The position numbers were made by a program, and so were the translations under genes. Of a stretch of DNA of 64,000 nt, positions 12,601 to 22,699 are shown piece after piece. Below the pieces are notes generated by a model that made no database searches, was not told the DNA's origin, and worked only from the letters and a program-made list of their open reading frames with translations. The number at the start of each line of letters is the position of its first letter. Position 1 is the first letter of the stretch. Source of the stretch: Ampullaceana balthica (Eukaryota; Mollusca; Gastropoda; Lymnaeidae); contig CALYLW010000569.1 in NCBI GenBank assembly GCA_944989445.1, positions 290,214-354,213 of the forward strand. Direction: 5' to 3'.

Positions 12601-15600
12601 TGTATCACTTACTAGTATCACCTGTAAATTACTAGAACACATAATATATAGTAAAATAGTTATCCACCTAGACAAATATAATGCCCTATGCCCACATCAA
12701 CACGGCTTTAGAAAAAACAGATCATGCGAAACACAATTAATAGGTTTAATAGATGAATTATCAAAAGGCTTAGACAATAATGATCAAATAGATACAATAT
12801 TACTTGACTTCTCAAAAGCATTTGACAAAGTTCACCACCTTAGTTTACTTAAAAAGCTTAACTACTTTGGAATCTCAGGTTCCTTACATCACTGGATCCA
12901 AGACTTCCTTTTGGGCAGGGAGCAAACTGTAATAATTAATGGATCTAAATCTGCACCAATAAAGGTTAACTCAGGAGTTCCACAAGGAACTGTGCTAGGT
13001 CCCTTACTCTTTTTAATTTATATAAATGATTTACCCAACAACATCTCAACAGGTACAAAAGTTAGGTTATTTGCTGATGATTGTATAATCTATAGAACAA
13101 TTAAATCAGAACAAGATAGCAAAATTTTACAAAAAGACTTAGATGAATTGATAAAATGGGAAACTAACTGGAGTATGTCTTTCCACCAGAAAAGTGTCAA
13201 CTGTTAAGAGTAACAAAGAAAAAGAAACAAATAAATTCAAAATATTACATTCATGGAAAAGAACTGACCCAAACTAAAGATGCAAAATACTTAGGAGTCT
13301 TAATAAATGAGAAACTATCATGGAATCCCCATGTCAATGAAGTTATTAAAAAATCAAACAAAACCTTAGGCTTTATAAAAAGGAACTTTAACAAATGTAA
13401 TAGAGATATAAAACTAAAATGCTACCTCACTTTGGTGAGACCTGTACTAGAATATGCATCTTCTGTATGGGACCCATCCACCAAAGAAAACATTGATAAA
13501 CTAGAACAAATTCAAAAAAGAGCTGCCAGATTCATTACTGGAGAATATTCAAAATCTGACAAGAATAACACCATTAGTTAAATCATTAAACCTTGAAACA
13601 CTAGAGGATAGAAGAACCAAGAGCAAAGTAGTAATCATACATAAAGCAATTAATTCTAATTTAGAAATACAACACAAAGATAACTTAATACAACCCTCAG
13701 ATAGACATAAGGATAAAAACACCTTTCTTATTCCGTATGCAAGAACAAACACATACAAGTTTTCCTTCTTCCCGTCCGGAATTCGGGCGTGGAATGGGTT
13801 GCCTGAAGAATCCAGGAAAACCAACACTTTATCAACATTTAAATCTCTAATAAAAATGCAGGACTAAACACAAACCATAGATAAGCGTAGGACGCAATAA
13901 TCTTCTGTATAGAAGGAGCGTCTGTAAACAGATAAGATAAGATAAGAAGGCAAATGTTTGAAAATGATTGGGAACAGTCATCGTTTGCTTCTACAATATG
14001 AGCGGCTGTAAAATTTTAAGAATAAATTACTTTACCTGCAGATCAGTGCCATGTTTTTATAATACTAAAGCCTCTTTGTTTTTCAGTTCAGTAACAATAG
14101 TATTGGAAGAAATGATTAGTATCCAATATGGAGTTTTGAAATTTTAGAAGTAGAAAACATTACTTTTTTTAAGGATAATTCCTTTATTTCTTGTATTAAC
14201 TTGTTACTTGGTTATTATTTTATGTTCATAAAAAGCTCCGCTGTTATTTTCAAAATATTCTTATTTAATAATTAACGACGAGGACTTTGTCGCCCCTAGC
14301 AAAGTGCCGCCCTGGGCATTTGCCCCCATGCCCCTACCCCCCTCACGCTACGCCACTGGTTATATAAATTTGTTACATACATTTATATTAATTTGAACTG
14401 AATAGTCAATTTTTTTTAGATATCTAGTGTCCTTCTCCATTTGGCCAACTACCATAAAACACTGACTTATCTGTACTTGGACTTTTATGTGAAATTCGGA
14501 GAACCTGACCTAGCTCTAGTGCATGGCTTACTCTCGAAATGCAGCAAACTGTAAGTGTATTTTAACGTGTGCTAACCTATGCTAGCAGTATTCTTATCTC
14601 ATCAACAAAAGATATCCCACAATTCATCCGATAAAATTGAGGGATAAAAAATGAGAAATTAAGAATTGGAATATTTTTTTATCGGTTTCGGGATTCTAGT
14701 GAAAATTGTAAGTGCAATAAGATGTAATTTAGTAGGACTATTTGTGGGTGAGTTGAGGCTTTGACTGATAAAATGACAAGACATGCATTATAAATTTATA
14801 GGGAATGAGATCTGCATTTTAGTTGGAGAGGATCACTTAAACATTAAAAAGAGTTTTAATTAATTTTTTTTTGTCAATTTTAAAAAATAGTATAAAGATT
14901 AAAACACATTGAAAATAAATGACGTAAGACAGACGCTTAGGCGCTTAAATCAGGGTTCATTTGATTCAATACGAATGAAAGAAATATTTATAAATATTAT
15001 ATATATATATAATATAAGCCTGTGTGATACGCTTTGGCTTATTCTTGAAAAAACATATACACTGTAGGCACTGAATTGATTTTTTTTTATAAATCTGTGG
15101 GGATTTCTGCCTATGGTAACATATTTGTAATTATATAAGTGGGCGCGTAGGTCTAAGTGGTAGCGCACTGGACTATCGATCCGAGGCGGGTTCGAGCCCG
15201 GGTACTGGAAAGGCCCCTGGGGCATTGTGCTGGCCACACATTCCCCTGCTCGTTAGTGGTGGCTAAAACTTGTGAACGCTACATCACTTGCCCCATAGTC
15301 CATCATGGACTGGAAAGGGGGGTCATTATTTAGGGGCGCGATGGTCTAAGTGGTAGCGCACTTGACTATCGATCCGAGGCAGTTCCCGAGTCGCGGGTTC
15401 GAACCCGGGTACTGGCAAGGCCCCTGGGGCATTGTGCTGGCCACACATTCCCCTGCTCGTTAGTGGTGGCTAAAACTTGTGAAAGCTACATAAATTTCCC
15501 CATAGTCCGTCATGGACTGGAAAGGTGGTCAGTTATACATTATAGTTGGGGGCGTCGAATACATCGTTAAAATAATCTAACTATAAAAATATTATAGTTT

Positions 15601-16891
15601 ATTTAAGCTATAAATCATTAGTTAATAAAACATTTTATTTATTTAAAGATTTAAGAAAAATAAATTCTACTCTAGAAAAATAGTGTCCTTATATACGCCT
15701 TAATACATGTATTTATTATTACCAAAACACCTTAAAAATCTTCATTCCTTTCTTTATGAGACTAACAACCAAGATACGAGGTTAGTGCAGTAGAGCTAGT
15801 CTGACACCATGTATAGTAATTGAGTAAAGAAACAAGACATCAAGACTAGTGGTCTGGGTAACAGGGCGTTTCATCAACTCTCTTCATTACACTTATAGCC
15901 AACCATCCTCTCAGTTCACGACCACGCGCGATTTCAATTCACAGCACAAATCACGTGTTTCATACGCAGTCAAGGTCATCTTGCACGCTCATATAATGTC
16001 AAACACAACAACAAGTCTCTTTACAGTTAATATCATGATTTTATACTGAATAATATTTTTTTATTTTCGTTATTTTAATCGTTAAATATAATGTAATAAT
16101 CGATAAACGCTTAAGATACTCCTTTAACACATAAACCTTAATTTTAAATTAAAATTTTGTTACAAAGTTCATGTAATGGAATAAGCCTACGTTTGTGATA
16201 CTATTCTTATAAAAATATATAGACCTTAAACAAATACACTTTGATTACATGTAAAATCTTTTTGGAAATAATTTTATAATTAAATGTATCTTCTTTTTTT
16301 TCCAGAATACCTTTTGCCTTTGAGAGATTCTACTCTAATCGCTTCCTTTGGACGATACAAAAATGAGATAAATTTCTCAAGAATTCTGCGTGCTAAAATT
16401 AAAGTTTTAGATTCATAGAAGGGTGATAAGATTCTTATATGATATCGAGAAAGTTGTAAAATATATATCTTAATTTCTATTGGCAAGATTGTGTTTTTAG
16501 AGCATATTATATAGTTGACATAAGTGATATTTAAAAAAAAATTATGATGAGTTGGTGGCTTGCACAAGAATCTTTCCATATTTATGTTTTATTTTTCTAT
16601 TACATTTGGGGCCACCAAATTCACTTTGTCTAGGGCCTCCAATTCCATTTGACAGGCCGTGCTTAAATTGAGATAATAAACAGCATTACTTTTGTGCTTT
16701 AACTTACCCAAAAGAATTAAGGTGGTAAACGAGATATAGCTTTGTTTATCTTGATCTCTATATAAAAAAATAAAGTTTTAAAATATGTATATCCTTATGG
16801 ATAGCTTTATAAAGAAATTCATTTTTTATCTTTCAGACGGCCATACACAATGAAAATCGATCGTTTTGATCATTGGATAATCTCACAATAA
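5421..16891 (+). CDS. F1: F-box protein with LRR-like body, FBXO33/39-like
   Basis: Spliced model: exons 5,421-5,597; 6,853-6,970; 7,164-7,408; 7,752-7,916; 8,161-8,281; 9,315-9,493; 14,420-14,550; then terminal exon 8a (16,306-16,366) or 8b (16,837-16,891). All borders are GT/AG and the phases join, giving about 398 or 396 residues. The F-box is at residues 33-75 (SWADLPATALRNIFIRLPDV, then SMALVCQTW across intron 1). The rest is LRR-like, for example KLKNIHIDYKFLSDDLLKFW near residue 240. The arrangement recalls FBXO33/FBXO39, which are SCF ubiquitin-ligase substrate receptors; the target is unknown. The ATG at 5,421 follows a splice-acceptor-like TTTTATAG, so a 5' UTR intron is likely. Intron 6 is 4.9 kb because two LINEs inserted in it. 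The C-terminus is uncertain (see the exon 8 entries). Confidence 0.75.
6541..6625. repeat. (AT)n microsatellite in F1 intron 1
   Basis: About 70 bp of nearly uninterrupted TA dinucleotides, with short impure flanks. It lies in the intron between exon 1b and exon 2. F2 intron 1 has comparable TA arrays. Confidence 0.9.
9884..11997 (+). mobile_element. 5'-truncated LINE (RTE/CR1-like) in F1 intron 6, defective
   Basis: Comparison with the F2 intron puts the left junction near 9,884. Coding fragments follow in order but in changing frames. There is a post-endonuclease linker (SKWSHLRDTIYGSA, then KSADWFEAHWEE), RT blocks GDKSDCNNYRRISFLSIVGK and LYIAFFDLTKAFDLVSRSG, then VKQGCVLTPNLF, and the catalytic LLFADDAALISH near 11,080. 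The C-terminus has a zinc-knuckle-like Cys-x2-Cys...His-x4-Cys (CVTCRRDCHSRIALISHTKSC region, 11,880-11,955). No endonuclease domain is left, and multiple stops and frameshifts make it a dead copy. The RT YxDD motif reads FADD, as expected for LINEs. Confidence 0.85.
12220..12530 (+). repeat. Diverged repeat, left copy of a pair flanking a LINE
   Basis: It resembles 13,965-14,300 in motif order: CTTATACAAGATGAGCAGGT versus CTTCTACAATATGAGCGGCT, then GAGTTTCGAAGTTTTGACAA versus GAGTTTTGAAATTTTAGAAG, then CTTTATT, then CCCGCCCTCAACAAAGTG versus TCGCCCCTAGCAAAGTGCCG. The Jockey/CR1-like LINE starts right after the GCAAAGTG-like end. Family unknown. Confidence 0.45.
12530..13950 (+). mobile_element. 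Jockey/CR1-like LINE, 5'-truncated, near-intact RT
   Basis: Continuous RT coding with few lesions. FKKGDKSDPGN is followed by one stop in the NYRPVS motif (TAA near 12,593). Then come ILLDFSKAFDKVHHL, SGVPQGTVLGPLLFLIYIND and the catalytic RLFADDCIIYR (about 13,062-13,095). A frameshift near 13,195 shifts the thumb region, which continues KYLGVLINEKLSWNPH and RPVLEYASSVWDP to about 13,560, and the C-terminal coding ends by 13,867. The 3' terminus is a (GATAA)n tail at about 13,936-13,952, a LINE simple-repeat tail. Few lesions suggest a younger copy than its neighbour. The endonuclease is absent. Confidence 0.85.
13965..14362 (+). repeat. Right copy of diverged repeat, with hAT-like CGCTACGCCACTG end
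   Basis: Homologous to 12,220-12,530. It ends CCCCTCACGCTACGCCACTG, whose inverse CAGTGGCGTAGCG is a common type of hAT terminal inverted repeat. A matching opposite end was not found, so only one terminus is claimed. Confidence 0.35.
15141..15325 (+). mobile_element. tRNA-derived SINE, copy 1
   Basis: The tRNA-like head has an A box (TAGGTCTAAGTGGTAGCGCA) and a B box (GGTTCGAGCCC). A family-specific tail follows: TGTGCTGGCCACACATTCCC, then GTCCATCATGGACTGGAAAG. A close second copy follows immediately in the same orientation. The anticodon arm is degenerate and there is no intact acceptor stem, so it is not a tRNA gene. Confidence 0.8.
15334..15527 (+). mobile_element. tRNA-derived SINE, copy 2
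   Basis: Same family and orientation as the preceding element. The A box is ATGGTCTAAGTGGTAGCGCA and the B box GGTTCGAACCC. It carries about 11 extra bases (AGTTCCCGAGT) before the B box that copy 1 lacks, so copy 1 is a deleted variant. Roughly 10 bp (TCATTATTTA) separates the two. Confidence 0.8.
16306..16366 (+). CDS. F1 candidate terminal exon 8a
   Basis: The acceptor TTTTTTTTCCAG precedes it. In the phase left by exon 7 (CT|) it reads about 19 residues (IPFAFERF...) to TGA. The homologous F2 segment at 30,262 also stops after 19 codons in that phase. However, the two copies are more alike in the next frame over, at 22 of 36 residues by my hand count (LPLRDSTLIASFGR versus IPLRDPVLIASVGR). 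That suggests the ancestral coding frame differs and a small exon or phase shift is missing from the model. In that other frame F1 has internal stops (TAG near 16,418). Confidence 0.4.
16837..16891 (+). CDS. F1 candidate terminal exon 8b
   Basis: The acceptor TTATCTTTCAG precedes ACGGCCATACACAATG. In the exon 7 phase it reads RPYTMKIDRFDHWIISQ and a TAA. It matches the F3 exon at 46,043 (RPYTIEMDHLNKWAISQEPRY, stop), so this exon predates the split of the two subfamilies. Exons 8a and 8b lie 470 bp apart and both fit exon 7, so they could be mutually exclusive ends of the transcript. Confidence 0.5.
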
Positions 16892-17921
16892 CTTTTATAA
16901 CACTTAATCTAATTTTATATAGCTAATTTAAGAAAACAATACATTAAGAAGCCCCCGGGCCCATTTGGTTCAAGATGTACACTTTGAAAACCTGTTCATT
17001 TAAATTCAGTTTCATAATGGATATATTTCTTAAGATCGTTAAAAATTGAGTGGGAAATAATATCTTAGAGTATACCCCAAAAAAGACATTTGGGGCCCAC
17101 GGCCCATTCGATGTAAGATATAAATTTCAACATGCTGTTCATTTTAATTCAGTTTCATCAAGGACATATTTCTCAAGATAGTTAAAAATAGAATGGCTAA
17201 TAATATCTCAAACATATTCGAAAATAAGACATTTGGGGCATCCAGCCCTAAACAATTGGACATTAGAAGGGCATTGCCCTTTTTTATTTAAATATGGGCT
17301 ACCACATTTTTATATAAAAAGATTGGTTAAGATCCATTCATTTACTCAGTAGCCATCGCATAAACTAATTTGTATATAGCTCATATAAGCACCAAAAAAA
17401 ACTACATTATGGACCCCAGGGCCCTTGCAATATATCAAGTTCAAAACACCTATTTATTTCAATCAATTTCATAGTGGATATATTTATCTATATTTATCAA
17501 GATCTTTAAAACTTAAATGGGGAAACATTTTTTAAAAGTTTAAGAAAAAGGACATTTTGTGACCCCAGCCCCGAAGAAATGGACATTAGGAAATTAGTGT
17601 CATATAGTATTTTACTATTGGCTGCCAAGTTGTTATGTACAAAGTATGGTTAAGATCCATCAATTTACTTAATAGCTAACGCTTAAAATATTTTTTATAT
17701 AGCTCATATAAGAAACAATCATATTATGGGCCTCCGGCACCCCATTAGTGTTAAATATTGCAAAAATATAGTTGCCAGTGACAATCCCAGGCGCGTGCTC
17801 AAAGGTCTCTCAAAGTTTCATGGCGATCGGATTAATGGTTTAGTCAGCTATAAATGACATACATACATATATACATACATACTTTGATATATATACAAAT
17901 ATATATATAATATAGATTACA

Positions 17922-17960
<39 letters not shown>

Positions 17961-18830
17961 CAAAGTATATATGCATGTCTGTTATAGCTGACTAAACAAT
18001 TCATCCGATCGCCATGAAAATTTTGTAGACTTTTGAGTACGCTCCCGGGATGGAAATAAACTAATTTTTAAAAATTTAATTCTCATGGGGCGCCGGGGAC
18101 CATAATGGGGATTTGTTTCTTATATGAGCTATACAAAAATTAGTTTAAGGCTTAGCTGCTTCGAAAATGAATGGATCTTGACCAAATTTGGTACATAACA
18201 TCTTGATAGCCTATATTAAAATACTATAGGGCACTAATTTCCTAATGTCCATTTATTTGGGACTTGGGGCCCAAAATGTCTTTTTTCATAAACGTTTAAG
18301 ATTTTATTCCCTATTCAATTATTAAAGATCTTGAGAAATATAGATAAATATATCCACTGTGAAATTGATTGAAATAAATATGTGTTTTGGACTTGATATC
18401 TTGCACTAATGGGGCTCTGGAGTCCTTAATGTCGTTTTTGCTTATATGAGCTATATAAAATCAGCTTATGCGTTATCTACTGAGTAAATGATTGGATCTT
18501 AACCAAACTTTGTATATAAAAAATTGGTAGGCCATATTAAAATAACAAATGGCACTGCACTTCTAATGTCCAATTGTTCAGGGCCGGGGTTCCAAATGTC
18601 TTTTTTTGTATACTCTAAGAAATTATTTCCCACTCAGTTTTTAACGATCTTGAGAAATATATCCATGAGGAAACTGAATTTAAATTAACAGGTTTTCAAA
18701 ATGTACATCTAGAACCGAATGGGCCCGGGGGCCCCTTAATGTATTTTTTCATTATATTAGCTATATAAAAATTAGTTTAAGTGTTAGATAATGCGAAAAT
18801 AACTGTATTTTGACCAAACTCGGTATATAA
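16880..18830. repeat. Large imperfect palindrome (arms about 0.9 kb) between F1 and F2
   Basis: Positions about 16,900-17,880 are the approximate reverse complement of about 17,955-18,830, around a TA-rich centre (17,885-17,955). Matching landmarks are TTCATGGCGATCGGATTAAT (17,818) against TCATCCGATCGCCATGAA (18,001), and GGACATTAGGAAATTAGTGT against CACTAATTTCCTAATGTCC. CCCCCGGGCCCATTTGGTTC (about 16,955) pairs with GAACCGAATGGGCCCGGGGG. Each arm itself contains repeated blocks of a few hundred bp. Related sequence occurs at 53,820-54,340. No coding is seen. It may be a foldback transposon or an inverted pair of the same repeat. Confidence 0.75.
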
Positions 18831-19432
18831 AATCTTAAGAGCCTAAATTAAATAACTATAGGGCACTGAAGTGTTATTTCCGTTTCCTCTGGACTGGGGG
18901 CCCTAAATGTGTTTTTTTTACTAAATTTTAATATTCAATTTTACACGATCTTGATAAATATAGATAAATATATTTATATATTTGTTATGAAATTTATTGA
19001 AATGAACAGATTTTTAAATTCATATGTTAAACTGATAGGCCCGGTGACCCTTAATGTAATTCCTTTTTTATCTATATGTATTCGTTTTTACTGAGATCGT
19101 TGCAAAGCACGACGAGTCTGCTAGTGCTTAATAATGCTTAAATATAGTATAAAATATATGATTAGACTCCATAGTTGCACGCTGCCATCAAAGCCATCAA
19201 CATTTATTGTTAAACGGAAAATTGATCTCAAATGATAATCTCATTTTCGCAAAATCCAAAGTAATATATAGGACTTTTGGATTGTTAAGGAAGGGATCAT
19301 ATGATTAATACTATTTAAGTGATATTGGAAACCAGAGTCAGTAAGTTATTCTAAAAAACGGCAAATTGACTTAGCCAATATATGATTACCACAGAGGCCG
19401 AAATGCAATTAAAGGACTTAAACTATGACGTT
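18831..19432. other. Intergenic, outer part of the right palindrome repeat
   Basis: Continues the same repeat family to about 19,095 (GGGCCC-type motifs and the TATAGATAAATATATTT block). Beyond that is unique-looking AT-rich DNA. The segment 19,190-19,260 (CAACATTTATTGTTAAACGG) recurs at 50,462 and marks the outer end of the duplicated upstream module. No gene seen. Confidence 0.5.
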
Positions 19433-21542
19433 ATTTCAATTTTACCATACTTCGCCATACTTTGCTATTATTTCTATCACATTATACGCAATAAAAAATA
19501 TTAGAATGTGATTGAAATATAGCTATTCAGTTGGCAAACAATAATATTTTACAACCAAATAAGGAAAATGTTGTGTTAAAAATACTAATTAAAAATATGG
19601 TTTTTAAAATGGAAAAATTACAGAAATATGAAGACAATGTTTGTCCTTCAATTAAATACTAAAATATAAAATGAATATATGATTTATTGCTATATTCACC
19701 AGTTGGATTACTTAAATGAATATTTAGAAAACTATTTTAAACACGAAATTCTTCATTTTGTGATGGCATGACACTGAAAGGAAAGTTTACAATAGCATGA
19801 AAATATTTTTAAGTTATAAATATAAATATAATTAATTTCGGACAATATCAGCCGTAAAACTATCATTTCGCATCAAGGGGAGATAAAATAAAAGAATTAA
19901 TATTTATTTGTATTAGTTATTACCTACATATAAATTGTAGGACGTAAACAAGGATTTGAAGAAAGCCACTGCACAAAAAAACGTCTTTTTCTTGACCCCT
20001 TTACTTTCCTCTCACATCAGATGTCTCTATCCAGTTGACAGTTTAACTTGACGACACGACAATTTAATCTCTTTACCTTTAGAAAGTTTCATAATCTCTA
20101 CATTGAATCAGCAATAAAAATAATGTACGATGATTGTTTAATTCTTATATAATTTATATAAAAATACATGATATTTGGAAGTATACTGAGTTTATTTTAA
20201 TTTAACTAAATCGTTTTTTTTTAATGTAGCATGAATTATGAGATTAAGAACATAAATGAAGAAATTCATAATTATTCAAATAGGCATACAACAATCTTAT
20301 AGTTTAAATTTACTAATCTAATTGTAACAATCGAATATAAATCTTTAAACTATTTTCAAAAGATATATGTCAGTGTATTATATTACAGTTATACTTACAC
20401 ATGTGAAAATATAGAAGACAGTAAAAGTCAGACACTATTAATAATACAATCTTCAGTTTCAAAGACATTTTACTGGTTGAGACAATAACACGTATGACTT
20501 TTCAAGCATCTTAATTTAAAGAAAAAAAATAATAAATTGTGAACTAGGTTTGATAATTGTGAGTGTTTTGGGGATATAGGGAAAATAGGACATCGATTTC
20601 TAGTAACATATGTTTCAGAAAATTCAAAATTTTAATTAGAATATTTTAAGTAGTAGAATTTGAAATAAAAAAAATAAGTTGAGAAAGGACGCCTAATATT
20701 TGTGCAGAAAAGATTTATGTTATTGTATCATCTTATCTTGTCTAAAATTGTATAATAAAGTGGCTCATTGAATATTTAGCTTATCCATGGTGTGTGTCAA
20801 TTAATAATTTTATATCAGAATTTTGAATTTTACTTTGTGTTGATTCTGCTTTCTTGATTTCGAGATTTTATCAAATGTATGTTTTAGTTCACGCAGAAAA
20901 CACTTGTCAATATCGCTGAGTTTTCTTTAGCATTGTTTTTGTTGTTTTGTGCTCCTAACTTAAAATGTGTCACCTTATACTATTACTATTTGGCTGCAGC
21001 GATAATCGAAATGATGACCTACTTTACAACTGACAGAGAATTCAGAACACTTGTCTAAAGTTTTTTTTAATGTGTGTGCCAACCTGTACCATGAACAAAA
21101 AAATGAGGGCTTCAAACAGATCTGTTCACACACTTGCACCCACCTAGCCACGCCCTTGGTTGGTTGGCTTTCCTTATGTCTCGTGAGACGACGGAAGATT
21201 CTGTGCTCCTGTGGGATCCTCGCACATGGCCCTGCATCTTCTGCTGTGGAGGAAATATGATGTAAAAGCAATGTTAACATTCCTCGGAGTATTAAAAATG
21301 AATCATTCTCTATATAAAACTGTTCTTTCCCTGATTCGCTTTAGAATCAGGAATCCCCGGAGACTGTCAACTAAAAAAAAACCACCCACGCACCATTTAG
21401 CATTGTCACGGACATACTTTATCTAAAAAAATATTACAATTTTAAATCTCTTTTGGAGCTACGTTTCATTTTAAAATGGAAAAAAACATTATTATAAAAC
21501 AATACTATATGCTTAAATTAATACTTTAAATAATTGTTTAAC
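19433..21542 (+). other. Duplicated upstream module of F-box gene F2
   Basis: Homologous to 1-1,573. Relative to F1 it carries an insert at about 20,690-21,293. Part of that insert (CCTTATGTCTCGTGAGACGA and the flanking G/C-rich stretch) looks like the 3' UTR of a LINE and is absent from F1. No conserved open frame. Confidence 0.6.
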
Positions 21543-21704
21543 ATGAAGGAAAAGATTAATAAACGGAATGGTGACTCAGAAAATGAAGTCGATCAGCTAG
21601 AGGAGATCTCTATGATACCAGAAGCTCCTTCTTCAAGCCAACTTCCTGACCCAGTCGTCAAAGACATTTACCAGAACTTATCTGATGAAGTTTCAATGTC
21701 GAAG
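21543..21704 (+). CDS. F2 alternative first exon 1a encoding an F-box
   Basis: The exon has an intact ATG and 54 codons to a GTAATG donor in phase 0. The N-terminus is acidic (SENEVDQLEEIS). The F-box core, QLPDPVVKDIYQNLSDEVSM (residues 33-52), is followed at the splice border by SK and, after splicing to exon 2 at 25,693, by VCQTW. It is two residues shorter than exon 1b in the loop before SM. The same phase and the same downstream completion (the conserved V-C-x-x-W end of an F-box lies in exon 2) make it an alternative to exon 1b at 24,136. It could instead be the remnant of a separate tandem gene. Confidence 0.6.
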
Positions 21705-21735
21705 GTAATGTAACGGATATATGTAGACATAGAAT

Positions 21736-22648
21736 GGTAGACATTAGGACAGACGTCCGGAAGTATTTCGGATCTATTCTGTAGTTTATTTATTATTTTT
21801 TAGTCAACTTCCTGTTTCATAGTTGCAGTTCTCAATTACTTAAAAATGTACCTCTCGGCTACATTTTTACTTAATATTTATGTAGTTGTGCTTATAGTTA
21901 TAGGGCCTCAAACTATATAAATATTTAAGATATAACACTGTCCAGTGAGTCTAAAATTGACGTTTCCGACAAAATAAAATTGTGTGTGTCTTCTAACCTC
22001 GATTTTGTTTTTTATTGTGTTTTTAAATATTTTTTTTTAAATTAAATAAAATAGGCTAATTTTTTAAAATTTTCATAATGATCATCAATAACTCTCTTTC
22101 ACTAACAGTCACAAGCATTGTGAAAAATTCCAGATTTATAATTTTTAATAATAATGATAAAAAGATATTTTTCCCCACAACTTCTCATTAATAAACCAAA
22201 TAATTAAATAAGCTTTGGAAATAAAACAAACAGAAAATAATGTAATTTTTAAAAATCAAGAATTTTAGAAATATACATCCAGATATTCGAATGGAATAAC
22301 AAAATGTACCGTGTGCAGACTTGTTGTCATTGGCAACCATTCATCCCATAACCTCATTTTGACTCTACTACTATTGCCTTGATCTCATTGTTTCATTCAT
22401 AAAAAGTGCCGTGTTCAAAAGCCATTTAACCATTGGTTACAATTAATTATGAGTCACAGTTGTAGGTCCACAAGGAGTTCCTAATTTTATTTGTACATGT
22501 TTATAGTAGAGAGGACAGTTCGTTTTGTCATGAGTCATTTCTAAATAATTGAGAACTGCAACTATGAAACAGGAAGTAGACTAAAAAATAATAAATAAAC
22601 TACAGAATAGATCCGAAATACTTTCGGACGTCTGTCCTAATGTCTACC
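21736..22648. mobile_element. 913-bp MITE with ~110-bp TIRs and an exact 8-bp TSD
   Basis: The ends read GGTAGACATTAGGACAGACG and its inverse CGTCTGTCCTAATGTCTACC. The inverted arms match for about 115 bp with four or five mismatches. CATAGAAT flanks it exactly at 21,728-21,735 and 22,649-22,656. It has no coding capacity. The 8-bp duplication points to hAT, P or Merlin-type transposases, but the terminal bases are not the usual hAT CAG, so the superfamily is open. It sits in the intron just after exon 1a. Confidence 0.9.
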
Positions 22649-22699
22649 CATAGAATTTCTGGACTTCCAAATGAGCCCCAATATCTCAAAATAAAAATA

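Noticed and set aside
12911..13207. Host reverse transcriptase gene
   Set aside because: The sequence is an internal part of a 5'-truncated LINE with a stop, a frameshift and a simple-repeat tail.
15141..15527. Tandem tRNA genes
   Set aside because: A and B boxes are good, but the cloverleaf is incomplete and a shared non-tRNA tail follows each, as in SINEs.
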